NCBI RefSeq assembly: GCF_007097245.1
Contig: NZ_VJZT01000003.1
Coordinates: forward strand, 308,920 to 372,919
DNA from: Flavobacterium restrictum
GTDB taxonomy: Bacteria; Bacteroidota; Bacteroidia; Flavobacteriales; Flavobacteriaceae
Direction of reading: 5' to 3'
Length of the DNA: 64,000 nt
In this document: positions 1 through 8,105 of the stretch, one piece after another
How the letters are laid out: every line of letters begins with the position of its first letter
Numbering within the stretch: the first letter of the stretch is position 1
The notes under the pieces: model-generated
Database searches by the model: none
Told to the model about the DNA's origin: nothing
What the model saw: the letters and a program-made list of their open reading frames with translations, nothing else
Made by a program: the position numbers and the translations under genes

Positions 1-98
1 CTTTATTCTTTATTGTTAACAAAATCACTCCTTTAAGAGTTAGTGAAGACAAAGAAGAATTAGGACTTGATATCTCACAACACGGAGAATACTTGTAG
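1..98 (+). CDS. amt: Ammonium transporter, C-terminal end (partial)
   Basis: Open from the left edge of the window, with the first full codon at base 3 and a TAG stop at 96-98. The last 31 residues include RVSEDKEELGLDISQHGE, which matches the cytoplasmic C-terminal tail of Amt/MEP ammonium channels (LR-V-S-x-E-x-E-x-GLD-x-S-x-HGE). In that family the tail contacts neighbouring subunits and regulates gating. The pore-forming part lies outside the window. It is followed by a strong terminator at 121-156, so it ends its transcription unit. The assignment rests only on the tail. Confidence 0.7.
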   Translation, partial: LFFIVNKITPLRVSEDKEELGLDISQHGEYL

Positions 99-120
99 AA
101 CTCCTTTCTCAAAATAATTA

Positions 121-156
121 AAACACTCTAAAAATTCGTTTTTAGAGTGTTTTTTT
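121..156 (+). terminator. Rho-independent terminator of amt
   Basis: A perfect 14-bp stem (arms 121-134 and 139-152) closes on a TTCG tetraloop and runs into a T tract. It lies 22 bp after the amt stop codon. Confidence 0.9.
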
Positions 157-782
157 ATTAAAAAATGTAGCAAGATTAAGATCCTAAAAATCGCTTTTCA
201 AAAAATGAATTGCATTTGAAATGAAATCAAAATATAGCTATCCATTAGAAGCCGGTTTAAAAACTCGAATCGAAAGGGTTGCACTTTATGAAAATTTATA
301 AGATTTCCTAATTATAACAATTTTTTTCAATGATACCGTTTTTTCAAAAGCATTTGAAAAACCTGAAATTGTATAATAGGGAGTCATTGAGTTTGTTGAC
401 TCGGAGGAAGAAATTGAAAAACAAGAGCCAATTAGAACGTTTTTTTTCGAATAACTATTTACTCAATAAGATTGTATTAAACCCTTCTTTTTTAGATTTA
501 AAACATGTTGTATATTCGATTTTATAAAATCTGGTTTCGAATAAAAACAACCTTATGTAGCTCAAAAACAGGTTAAAACTATATGTTTTAGTACCTCTCG
601 TTTATAGCATTTAAAACTTTTTTAAAAACAAATTGCACCAAATTTCCAACAATTAATTTGTGAAAATTGGTGCAATTTTTTCGTTAAAATTTAGCTTTTC
701 AATCTTGAAGACTTTAAGTCTATAGATTCGGTTCGGTTGAAATTTACTTTTAACTTTTAAAACAATTGTGTCAAACTGTTTT
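157..782. other. 626-bp intergenic region without a convincing gene
   Basis: The only open frame (65 codons from 330) is Lys/Leu/Asn-rich, as expected of translated AT-rich noncoding DNA, and has no recognisable motif or ribosome binding site. A hairpin with a perfect 12-bp stem (630-641 with 667-678, core AAATTGCACCAA) lies downstream of the minus-strand gene ending at 783. It has T-rich sequence on the far side in either orientation and is probably that gene's terminator. Nothing else was recognised. Confidence 0.6.
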
Positions 783-2399
783 TTATTTATTGTCCAAAAG
801 AGTATCTAAAACTTCAGATTCGGTGCCGTTTGGAAATGGAATTTTAAGCATTTGCGAAAGCGTAGGGGCAATTTGTGTAATGTATTTTTTAGTATGTAAT
901 TCGCCTTTTGGCACATGCCAGCCATAAAAAATTAAGGGTACATGCGTATCGTAACTATTTGGAGTTCCGTGAGTTGTTCCTGTGGATTGGTATTCCATAT
1001 ACCCCGCTTTGTCTAAAATAACAAGATCGCCGTTTTGTTTGGGATCATATCCTCTAGCTATAAAACTCAAAAAATAATCACTCCCTGATGAGGTCAAAAT
1101 TTCTTCTTCGGTGTAGACTCTTTTTACTTGTTCTTGGGTCATCAAGAAGTCTTTAAAACTTTGTTTTACTTTAGTCAGTTCTAATCCTTTTTCTAGAATG
1201 ATTTTGGTATCAAAAAAAACATTAAAATTAGAATAATCCAAAACAAGATTAACTCCAAAAGTGTCTAATGAATACTTTTTTAAGGCATCAACAATGTCCT
1301 TTGCAGGAATGTTTTTGACATTGTATTTATTGTCTTTGAGGTAATTAGGGTTTTCGGCACCTGCATGATCCGCAGTCAAAAAAAGTAGGTAATTGTCTTT
1401 ACCCACCGTTTTATCTAAATAAGTCAAGAAAGTAGCTAATGTTTCATCCAATCGCAAATAGGTATCCTGTAACTCCATAGAACGCGGGCCAAAGGTATGT
1501 CCCACATAATCTGTAGACGAAAAACTAACGGTCAAAAAGTCCGTAATTTCATCTTGACCCAACGCTTCTTTATCAATGGTTCGCATAGCCAATTCTGCCA
1601 AAAGATCATTCCCAAAAGGAGTCGTCCGGATTACATCGGCTCCTTTTTCTTTATAAATAGAACTTAAATTATACGGGAAAACGGGGCCTGTTGTTTTGTC
1701 TATTTTACCTTCGTAGCTATTGTCATCAGGGAGACTTTCGTTATAAGTATCTAAAGGTTTTAACAAACTCCAACCCTTATCAATGTAGGACATGTAGTGT
1801 TTTTCGAGATTGAATTGAGTGACCCAATCTGGTAGTTTTTGACCATAAAAAGTGCTCGAAATAAAATCTCCCGTTTTGGTATACCAGAAAGCCCAATTGG
1901 CAAAATGACCTGCTGGCAAAATCGCTCCACGATCCTTCAAGCTCAATCCAATTACTTTTCCTTTAAAATTGGTTGCCATTCGTAGTTCATCCGTAATTGT
2001 GGTACTCAATAAATTTTTTGGAGACATAGCACCTTCTTTTTCCGTTCCTGCAACGAGAGTCGTTACCGTGGCATCATCAGTGCAATACATATATTTTCCA
2101 ATGGCTTTATTGAACCAATCGTTCCCTACAATACCGTGAGTTGCGGGAGTGGTACCGGTGTAAATGGAGGCGTGACCTGGTGCCGTGTATGTAGGCACAT
2201 AATTGTAGTGCATGTTGTGAAAGGTATAGCCATTATTGAGTAATCTCTTAAATCCATTGGCAGAAAAATCATCCGAAAAGCGGTATAAGTATTCCATTTT
2301 CATTTGATCGACTACAATTCCAACCACTAATTTAGGGCGTTTTTGAGCTTGAAGTGTAAACAAACTAACCAAGAGCAAAGGCAAAAGTATTTTTTTCAT
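783..2399 (-). CDS. pafA: PafA-type alkaline phosphatase, secreted
   Basis: An alkaline phosphatase superfamily phosphomonoesterase of 538 aa that should release phosphate from organic esters outside the cytoplasm. The start chosen gives a clear signal peptide (MKKILLPLLLVSLFTLQAQ); an ATG ten codons upstream would spoil it. Active-site residues are recognisable: D31, nucleophile T72 in YTAPGHAS, N93 in GND, K155 and R157 in SLKDRGA, then metal ligands in DYVGHTFG, TADHAG and THGTPNSYDTHVP. All four of T, N, K and R sit at a constant offset of seven from the numbering known for Elizabethkingia PafA (T79, N100, K162, R164), which marks a monoesterase and not a diesterase. It stands alone, but its product would feed the pst system 2 kb away. 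Confidence 0.92.
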   Translation of the reverse strand: MKKILLPLLLVSLFTLQAQKRPKLVVGIVVDQMKMEYLYRFSDDFSANGFKRLLNNGYTFHNMHYNYVPTYTAPGHASIYTGTTPATHGIVGNDWFNKAIGKYMYCTDDATVTTLVAGTEKEGAMSPKNLLSTTITDELRMATNFKGKVIGLSLKDRGAILPAGHFANWAFWYTKTGDFISSTFYGQKLPDWVTQFNLEKHYMSYIDKGWSLLKPLDTYNESLPDDNSYEGKIDKTTGPVFPYNLSSIYKEKGADVIRTTPFGNDLLAELAMRTIDKEALGQDEITDFLTVSFSSTDYVGHTFGPRSMELQDTYLRLDETLATFLTYLDKTVGKDNYLLFLTADHAGAENPNYLKDNKYNVKNIPAKDIVDALKKYSLDTFGVNLVLDYSNFNVFFDTKIILEKGLELTKVKQSFKDFLMTQEQVKRVYTEEEILTSSGSDYFLSFIARGYDPKQNGDLVILDKAGYMEYQSTGTTHGTPNSYDTHVPLIFYGWHVPKGELHTKKYITQIAPTLSQMLKIPFPNGTESEVLDTLLDNK

Positions 2400-2575
2400 A
2401 AATATTTTTTTGTGGTTACAAAAATACATAATAAAACTATGATTGTTTGAAAAGAAACTGCAAGCAACACGAATTAATCATTTCGTAACCTAGGAGCTCG
2501 ATGATGAGAAAATTTGAGTTCATCAAGCTTTTGGTTTATTCTAGATTAAGTTTATATGTAATCGATTTTTTTTGG

Positions 2576-2730
2576 TTATTCTTTTATAAACTTCATGGTT
2601 GAACTTCCTTTGTCGGTACTCATTTTTAAGAAATAATTCCCTGTAGTTAATTTTGAAACATCTAGTTTTGAAACACTTTGCGCATTTGGTACAGCGATTT
2701 TGATTTGTACTGTATATAATTCCATTCTGA
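2576..2730 (-). pseudogene. Remnant of a T9SS type A sorting domain
   Basis: Read on the minus strand, the frame ends in SVSKLDVSKLTTGNYF, then LKMSTDKGSSTMKFIKE and a stop. This is the typical C-terminal sorting signal (Por_Secre_tail, type A) of proteins secreted by the Bacteroidota type IX system: DVSxLxxGxYFLKxxTDKG followed by KxIKE. No passenger domain is attached; upstream the frame is open only to about 2765 and the likeness is already lost near 2730. It is therefore a leftover tail. The upstream limit is approximate. Confidence 0.6.
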
Positions 2731-3172
2731 TAGTATAACTGTTTTTAATACTAAATTAAATTCATTATTAGGATTATTTGAATACCAACTTGATGAAAAT
2801 CCATTTCAATTATCTAATGTGTTTTCAAATTTATCAAACGAATTGCATATTGTAAGAGTTCGAGATTTGAATGGATGCACCAATTTGAGTAAAGAAATTT
2901 TTATTCTTGGATATCCTAAATTCTTCACCCCAAATGGAGATGGTGTCAACGAAACATGGAATATCAATGGATTTGATTCCTATGCAAATGAAAAAATTTA
3001 TATTTTTGATCGTTATGGTAAATTATTGAAACAAATAAATTCTAAAATGCTTGGTTGGGACGGTACCTATAATGGTCATCCTTTACCATCAAGTGATTAT
3101 TGGTTTAAGGTTGTTTATTTTAAAGATGGAATTAGCAAAGAATTTAATTCTCATTTTTCTTTAAAACGATAA
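2720..3172 (+). pseudogene. Remnant of a gliding-motility/T9SS type B C-terminal domain protein
   Basis: The frame is open from 2720, just after an in-frame TAA, to the stop at 3172. Upstream residues (FEYQLDENPFQLSNVFSNL, then VRVRDLNGC) look like the last repeat of a large adhesin. After these comes a complete CHU_C / T9SS type B sorting domain with FFTPNGDGVNETWNI, IFDRYGKLL, GWDGTYNG and DYWFKV. Such domains normally end proteins of 1000 residues or more, and no signal peptide exists here. If translated at all, it would start at GTG 2819. It abuts a type A remnant on the other strand, which suggests a deletion scar. Confidence 0.75.
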
Positions 3173-3257
3173 ATAGTAGAATTTAGATTTTTAAACAGCC
3201 CTCATTATTTCTGGTTATTTATAGACATATTAGGCTAACTTATAAATCGTAGTTATT

Positions 3258-3295
3258 AAAAAATCAGCATTAGAAACGTGTCCCAATACTGATTT
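3258..3295 (-). terminator. Terminator of era
   Basis: On the minus strand, arms 3285-3295 and 3261-3271 (AAATCAGTATT / AATGCTGATTT, one G-T type mismatch) enclose a 13-nt loop and lead into a T run. It lies 27 bp past the era stop. Confidence 0.65.
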
Positions 3296-3321
3296 AATCG
3301 TATTTTTAATTAAAGGACAAC

Positions 3322-4203
3322 TTACTGATTATACCCAAAACGTTTGAGCATATTGGCATTACTTCTCCAGTTTTTATTCACTTTTACGTACAATTCAATA
3401 TGTATTTGTTTTCCAAAGAATTTCTCTAAATCGGCACGAGCTTCCATTCCCACTTTTTTCAAAGCTGCCCCTTTGTGACCAATGATAATTCCTTTTTGTG
3501 TGTCTCGTTCCACCATAATTAGGGAGCGAATTCGGATGATATTTTCATCTTCAAAGAACTCTTCGGTTACAATTTCTACGGCATACGGAATTTCTTTGCT
3601 GTAATTCAACAAGATTTTCTCACGAATGGTCTCGTTTACAAAGAACCGTTCAGGCTTGTCCGTCAATTGGTCTTTTGGGTAATAAGCGGGCGATTCTGGT
3701 AATAATTCGATTATTCTTTGAAAAACTTCTGGGACATTGAAATTTTGCAAAGCTGAAATGGGATATATTTCGGCGTTTGGCACTTTTTCTGTCCAAAAAG
3801 CCACTTGGGTTTCTAATTGTTCTTGATTAGAAGTATCAATTTTATTCAACAACAATAGAACAGGAATTGTAGAATGAATAATTTTATTAAAAAAAGCTTC
3901 GTCTTTCAGCTCTTGTTCGCCAATTTCCACCATGTAAATCAGGATATCAGCATCCTCAAATGCCGATTTCACGAAATTCATCATCGATTCCTGCATTTCG
4001 TAAGCAGGTTTGATAATTCCAGGTGTGTCGGACAAGATCATTTGGAAATCTTCTCCGTTTACAATTCCCAGAATTCTATGACGAGTTGTTTGTGCTTTTG
4101 ACGTAATTATGGATAATCTTTCTCCAACAAAGGCATTCATTAACGTTGATTTCCCGACGTTTGGATTCCCTATGATGTTTACAAAACCTGCTTTATGTGA
4201 CAT
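3322..4203 (-). CDS. era: GTPase Era
   Basis: An essential GTPase that binds the 3' end of 16S rRNA and helps mature the 30S subunit. At 293 aa it has the standard length. The N-terminal G domain shows G1 GNPNVGKST (about residues 12-20), the switch II motif DTPG, and NKID for guanine specificity. The C-terminal KH domain contains GIIIGHKGAALKKVG, the GxxG RNA-binding loop, and the protein ends FGYNQ as is usual for the family. On the minus strand a TACCTTTG box at 4231-4224 lies 20-27 bp upstream of the ATG and may be its promoter. It appears monocistronic. Confidence 0.97.
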   Translation of the reverse strand: MSHKAGFVNIIGNPNVGKSTLMNAFVGERLSIITSKAQTTRHRILGIVNGEDFQMILSDTPGIIKPAYEMQESMMNFVKSAFEDADILIYMVEIGEQELKDEAFFNKIIHSTIPVLLLLNKIDTSNQEQLETQVAFWTEKVPNAEIYPISALQNFNVPEVFQRIIELLPESPAYYPKDQLTDKPERFFVNETIREKILLNYSKEIPYAVEIVTEEFFEDENIIRIRSLIMVERDTQKGIIIGHKGAALKKVGMEARADLEKFFGKQIHIELYVKVNKNWRSNANMLKRFGYNQ

Positions 4204-4278
4204 TTATTATGTGATTTATTTTGCAAAGGTAGGCATATCAAGTCAATAGACGAAATAAAACATTTTTTAAAGTTTGTA

Positions 4279-4308
4279 TTGCAAATTCAATATTTCATCG
4301 TACATTTG
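4279..4308 (+). promoter_or_regulatory. Promoter of the initiator tRNA gene
   Basis: TTG (4279-4281) and TACATTTG (4301-4308) are separated by 19 bp, fitting the Bacteroidota consensus of TTG at -33 and TAnnTTTG at -7. The end of the box lies 12 bp before the mature tRNA. Confidence 0.65.
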
Positions 4309-4320
4309 CACTCGAAACAT

Positions 4321-4393
4321 CGCGGGATAGAGCAGTAGGCAGCTCGTCGGGCTCATAACCCGAAGGTCACAGGTTCGAGTCCTGTTCCCGCTA
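4321..4393 (+). tRNA. Initiator tRNA-fMet (anticodon CAU)
   Basis: A full cloverleaf can be folded: acceptor 4321-4327 with 4386-4392, D arm 4330-4345, anticodon arm 4347-4363 with CAT at 4354-4356, variable loop AGGTC, and T arm 4369-4385 with TTCGAGT. Two features mark it as the initiator: an unpaired first position (C1 opposite U72) and three consecutive G-C pairs (GGG/CCC) at the base of the anticodon stem. CCA is not encoded. Confidence 0.93.
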
Positions 4394-4395
4394 CT

Positions 4396-4428
4396 AAAAA
4401 AGCTTCAGACATTTCTGAAGCTTTTTTT
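4396..4428 (+). terminator. Terminator after tRNA-fMet, probably bidirectional
   Basis: A perfect 13-bp stem (4396-4408 with 4415-4427) with a 6-nt loop and A/T tracts on both sides follows the tRNA directly. It can also end the pst operon, which arrives from the other strand. Confidence 0.85.
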
Positions 4429-4518
4429 ATTTAGAAACGATTTGTAATAGTTTGCATTTTACTTCCAAAAAGATGATTTGTATTTTTTTTAAACAATTCG
4501 CTTTCTCTACCTTTTTTA

Positions 4519-5280
4519 TTAACTCATAAAACCTTTTACATAATCCTTGGTCAATTTTTCTTTTGGATTCAAAAGAACTTCCTCGGTGGGACCAAATTCA
4601 ATTATTTCGCCCATATACACAAAACCAATATAATCCGAAACTCGTCTGGCTTGACGCAAAATGTGGGTGACCAAAACTATGGTGTATTTGTCTTTGAGTT
4701 GCAAAAACAATTCCTCAATAGCTTGTGTTGAAATTGGATCTAAAGCAGATGTGGGCTCGTCTCCCAAGATAATTTCAGGTTCAATGGCAAGTCCTCTAGC
4801 CAAGCACAATCGTTGTTGTTGCCCGATTGAAAGACGAGTGGCGGGTGATTTCAATCGGTCTTTTACTTCGTCCCAAAGATTCACATCACGAAGGTTTTTC
4901 TCCACAATTACATCCAATGCTGCCTTGCTGTAGTTTCCGTGAATGCGCTGACCATAAGCCACATTATCGTAGATGTTCATTGGCAACGGAAAAGGCCTTT
5001 GCGATAGCAATCCCATCTTTTTCCTGATATGGGTTACTTCAGCTTTTGGATCGTAAATATTTTCGCCATCGACCAAGACTTTTCCTCCCACTCGAACATC
5101 GGTTTGATTGTCAAGTAATCGGTTCATTGTTTTTAAAAGTGTTGTTTTTCCACAACCTGATGGCCCAATTAATGAGGTTACTTTCTTGTCAGGAATGTCC
5201 AGATTGATGTTTTTCAGGATATGGTTTTCGCCAATGTGAACGTTTAAATTTTGTATGCTGATATGAGGTTGAAGGATCAT
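4519..5280 (-). CDS. pstB: Phosphate ABC transporter ATP-binding protein PstB
   Basis: The ATPase that powers high-affinity phosphate import through PstA/PstC. Its 253 aa show Walker A GPSGCGKTTL (about residues 38-47), Q-loop LLSQRPFPLPMNIYDNVAYG, a signature loop RLSIGQQQRL, and Walker B with D-loop IILGDEPTSALD, followed by the switch histidine in LVTH. PFPLPMNIYDNVAYG is characteristic of PstB among ABC ATPases. Its start overlaps the pstA stop by 4 bp, so the two are translationally coupled. No phoU follows, unlike many pst operons. Confidence 0.96.
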   Translation of the reverse strand: MILQPHISIQNLNVHIGENHILKNINLDIPDKKVTSLIGPSGCGKTTLLKTMNRLLDNQTDVRVGGKVLVDGENIYDPKAEVTHIRKKMGLLSQRPFPLPMNIYDNVAYGQRIHGNYSKAALDVIVEKNLRDVNLWDEVKDRLKSPATRLSIGQQQRLCLARGLAIEPEIILGDEPTSALDPISTQAIEELFLQLKDKYTIVLVTHILRQARRVSDYIGFVYMGEIIEFGPTEEVLLNPKEKLTKDYVKGFMS

Positions 5281-6116
5281 ATTTTGTTTTTTGAAAGGTT
5301 TTTGCTAATTATTTTTGCAGTTATGCTAATGATTAAAACGATTATGGTAAGTACTACTGCTGCGGCATAAGCTCGGTTTTGTACTTCTTGAATGGGACTA
5401 CTCAATTGAAAAAATATCGATAAGGGCAGTGTTGCCGCAGGTTGGTCTAATGATGTTGGAATACTATCTGTAAATCCTGCCGTAAAAAGTACGCAAGCGG
5501 CATCGCCAATGGCTCTTCCAAACGATAATAATATTGCTGTAAAAATTCCTGGAATAGATTGTCTCAAAACTATTTTTGCGGTTTCATAACGAGTGGCTCC
5601 AAGAGCATAAACCGAGTTTTTCATATCTTCGGGAACGACTCGTATGGCTTCATCCATTGCTCGGACTAATATGGGAATTATCATTAAAGTTACGGTTATA
5701 ATTCCTGCCAATAACGAAGTTTTTAATCCCATATAAACCATAATCGCAAATCCAAAAGCTCCATAAACTATGGATGGAATGCCAAATAAAATATCATAAC
5801 TCAATCGGGTAATATTGGCCAAAAACGAATTATTCTTCGCATAAATATTAATGTAAATCACAATTGGAATACTTACCAAAAGCCCCAATAGAGTGGAACC
5901 AACAGTGATATAAAGCGAACCAATAATAGCATTAAGAATTCCGCCTCCTTTGCCAATGTAAAATCCTCCTTCGGGTATTTTGGAAACCATATCCCAATTC
6001 AAAGAACCCAAACCTTTTGAAAATATCGTGTAGATAATCCAAAACAAAGTACTACTGATTAAAACCGTACTCATTATCATTAAAACTTTAAAAATATTTT
6101 CTTCTATTTTTCTCAT
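5277..6116 (-). CDS. pstA: Phosphate ABC transporter permease PstA
   Basis: One of the two inner-membrane channel subunits of the phosphate importer. Its 279 aa carry about six membrane segments. The cytoplasmic EAA-type loop that docks PstB is seen in YALGATRYETAKIVLRQSIPG, followed by GRAIGDAACVLFTAGF. A short N-terminal cytoplasmic stretch precedes the first helix (VLMIMSTVLISSTLFWIIYT). It lies 11 bp after pstC and overlaps pstB by 4 bp. Confidence 0.95.
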   Translation of the reverse strand: MRKIEENIFKVLMIMSTVLISSTLFWIIYTIFSKGLGSLNWDMVSKIPEGGFYIGKGGGILNAIIGSLYITVGSTLLGLLVSIPIVIYINIYAKNNSFLANITRLSYDILFGIPSIVYGAFGFAIMVYMGLKTSLLAGIITVTLMIIPILVRAMDEAIRVVPEDMKNSVYALGATRYETAKIVLRQSIPGIFTAILLSFGRAIGDAACVLFTAGFTDSIPTSLDQPAATLPLSIFFQLSSPIQEVQNRAYAAAVVLTIIVLIISITAKIISKNLSKNKI

Positions 6117-6127
6117 TTGGAGTTGGT

Positions 6128-7021
6128 TTAGGTGGTACTTTTTTCGATTCGGAATAAAATAATTCTCGAAATAGCATTAAACAAAAAGATGATTACAAAT
6201 AATAATAAAGCGGCAAACATTAAGGCCGAATCATACATTGGAATCGACATCATTTCGCCGTAATTATTGGCAATAAGCGCTGGTAAAGGATAACCCGAAT
6301 CGAAAAGACTATGAGGGATTTGAGCCAAATTTCCGCAGACCATCAACACGGCTATCGTTTCACCAAAAGCCCTAGAAATGGCCAAAACTGTCGCTGCAAT
6401 AATTCCAGCAACTGATTTTCGCAGTAATACTTTTTTGACAGTTTGCCATTGTGTTGCTCCAACAGATAAGGATGCATCTCGCAACTCTTGAGGAACATTA
6501 TCAAAAACTTCGATCAAAATGCTGATAATGAGTGGGAAAATCATAATCGCCAAAACAACTCCTCCCGCCAAAACGGAATATCCTGTGGTAAATTCTACAA
6601 AATGAGGTGCGATATAATCTTGGATTAAGGGAACAATCACCAAAACGCCCCAAACTCCAAAAAGAACAGGCGGAATCCCCGACAATAATTCTATCAATGG
6701 CAGGACTAGTTTCCGAACCCGAAAATGCGCATATTCCGAAAGGTAAATTGCTGTAAGAAGCGACAATGGCAAAGCAATTACAATTGAAATTACCGTTACC
6801 CACAGCGTTCCCATTATAAAAGGATAAAACCCAAAAGCTTCCTTAAAGGGTTTCCATTCTGAAGAAAACAACAATTTCGATAACGAACTGCTGTCTAATA
6901 TTGGGATGGATTTGTAATACAATCCCAATCCCAACAATACCACCGTAGATATGGAAAGAATGGTCAGCGTAAAGAAAACTTTGCTAAAAATGCTATCTTT
7001 TAGTAATCTTATATTCATCAT
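6128..7021 (-). CDS. pstC: Phosphate ABC transporter permease PstC
   Basis: The partner channel subunit of PstA, 297 aa with about six membrane helices. The docking loop is SLSVGATQWQTVKKVLLRKS, and AISRAFGETIAVLMVCGN matches the conserved RAxGET segment of PstC. LPLIELLSGIPPVLFGVWG is also typical of the family. Either of two adjacent ATG codons could start it (MMNIRLL). It is separated from pstS by 104 bp that hold an inverted repeat, which is unusual within this otherwise tight operon. Confidence 0.95.
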   Translation of the reverse strand: MMNIRLLKDSIFSKVFFTLTILSISTVVLLGLGLYYKSIPILDSSSLSKLLFSSEWKPFKEAFGFYPFIMGTLWVTVISIVIALPLSLLTAIYLSEYAHFRVRKLVLPLIELLSGIPPVLFGVWGVLVIVPLIQDYIAPHFVEFTTGYSVLAGGVVLAIMIFPLIISILIEVFDNVPQELRDASLSVGATQWQTVKKVLLRKSVAGIIAATVLAISRAFGETIAVLMVCGNLAQIPHSLFDSGYPLPALIANNYGEMMSIPMYDSALMFAALLLFVIIFLFNAISRIILFRIEKSTT

Positions 7022-7046
7022 TGATGTTTTACGTAAGTGGGTTGTA

Positions 7047-7113
7047 TTTTTGCCACAGATTTAATTTTTTAATCTGTGTTAATCGGTGAAATCTGTGAAA
7101 TCTGTGGCAAAAA
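7047..7113. repeat. Inverted repeat of an interspersed family, inside the pst operon
   Basis: Perfect 16-bp arms (7047-7062 and 7098-7113, core TTTTTGCCACAGATTT) flank 35 bp that contain further copies of AATCTGTG. The sequence family (GTTAATC-GTGAAATC-TGTGGCAAAAA) recurs near 30526-30567. It lies between pstS and pstC, so the mRNA would form a stem-loop there that could stabilise the pstS end or reduce downstream expression. Confidence 0.7.
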
Positions 7114-7125
7114 GTATTTGTTTTT

Positions 7126-8073
7126 TTATTTCACTTTTTCTAATTCCTTGGTCAATTTTTCTTTTGAGAATTTGATATAACCAGCTTCGGTAACAAATTT
7201 TTGTCCATCAGTTAAAATGTATTTTATGAATTCTTTTACGATTGGATTTTTTGGTTTTCCAACCGTTACATAATATAAATCTCTTGCTGGTGGCGAAGGG
7301 TATTTTCCAGCAACAATTGCGGCAATTAAGAGGTCTAAATTGTCATAAAAATTTTCATCTGGATCTAATTTCCCGTTGTTATTTAAGTCAATTGGCAAGG
7401 GAACTACGCCGTTAGTTGCTTTGTTGGTTTTGGTATCATAGATGTAAACAATGTTGTTAAAACCAATTCCGTTTGGGTCTCTTTTTACAGCTTGTGCCAA
7501 ACCTGGGTCGCCAAAAACCGCAACTCCAAGCAAATCTTCTTGTTTTTTATTGAAATATTTCGCCCAAGTTTCAGCAGCTCCAGATGCATCAGATCGGGTG
7601 TAAACGTGAATTGGCGCCTCGCTTTTGAAACCCAAAGCGTTCCACGATTTGTATTTTCCAGTAATGAAGATGTTGTTAAAAGCGTCTTTTCGTACCCCTC
7701 TTTCATACAATACTTTTCTATACGGACTGGTGGCACTTATGGTCGGAATTACGGCATCTTTAGTAACCGCCACGGCAAAGGCTTCTTTTTTGAATTCCGC
7801 AGGATTCAGGTCGCGAGATACCAATCCAATATCCGTAACTTTAGACAATACATCGGTTATTCCTTTTCCAGCTCCACCGGCTTGAATATCGATTTTGACA
7901 GCAGGATGTAGTTTTTTGAACTCTTCGGCCCATTTCACGGTGATTGGATACAAGGCAAAAGCACCAGAAATACTAATGTTTCCTTTTAATTCTTGAGCAA
8001 CAACTTTTGTCGTGTTTACATTTGCCAATACTAAAAGAAGTAAGGCTACTAGTGATGATTTGTATGTTTTCAT
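7126..8073 (-). CDS. pstS: Phosphate ABC transporter substrate-binding protein PstS
   Basis: A periplasmic phosphate receptor of 315 aa. The signal peptide runs to about residue 27 (MKTYKSSLVALLLLVLANVN, then TTKVVAQ). The mature protein begins with the PBP-like-2 core ISGAFALYPITVKWAEEF, then IQAGGAGKGITDVL and DIGLVSRDL, and later YTRSDASGAAETWAKYF, which resembles the phosphate-binding R-SG-T segment. GIGFNNIVYIYD is also family-like. SGAFALYP replaces the SGST of proteobacterial PstS, as is common in Bacteroidota. A DPDENFYDNLD insertion has many acidic residues. It lies 33 bp after the porin gene. Confidence 0.9.
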   Translation of the reverse strand: MKTYKSSLVALLLLVLANVNTTKVVAQELKGNISISGAFALYPITVKWAEEFKKLHPAVKIDIQAGGAGKGITDVLSKVTDIGLVSRDLNPAEFKKEAFAVAVTKDAVIPTISATSPYRKVLYERGVRKDAFNNIFITGKYKSWNALGFKSEAPIHVYTRSDASGAAETWAKYFNKKQEDLLGVAVFGDPGLAQAVKRDPNGIGFNNIVYIYDTKTNKATNGVVPLPIDLNNNGKLDPDENFYDNLDLLIAAIVAGKYPSPPARDLYYVTVGKPKNPIVKEFIKYILTDGQKFVTEAGYIKFSKEKLTKELEKVK

Positions 8074-8105
8074 TTTAATTTGATTTAATTTTTTAATTAT
8101 TGGAT

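Noticed and set aside
330-527. 65-codon open frame between the amt terminator and pafA
   Set aside because: Lys/Asn/Leu-rich composition typical of translated AT-rich noncoding DNA, no ribosome binding context, no domain and no operon partner.
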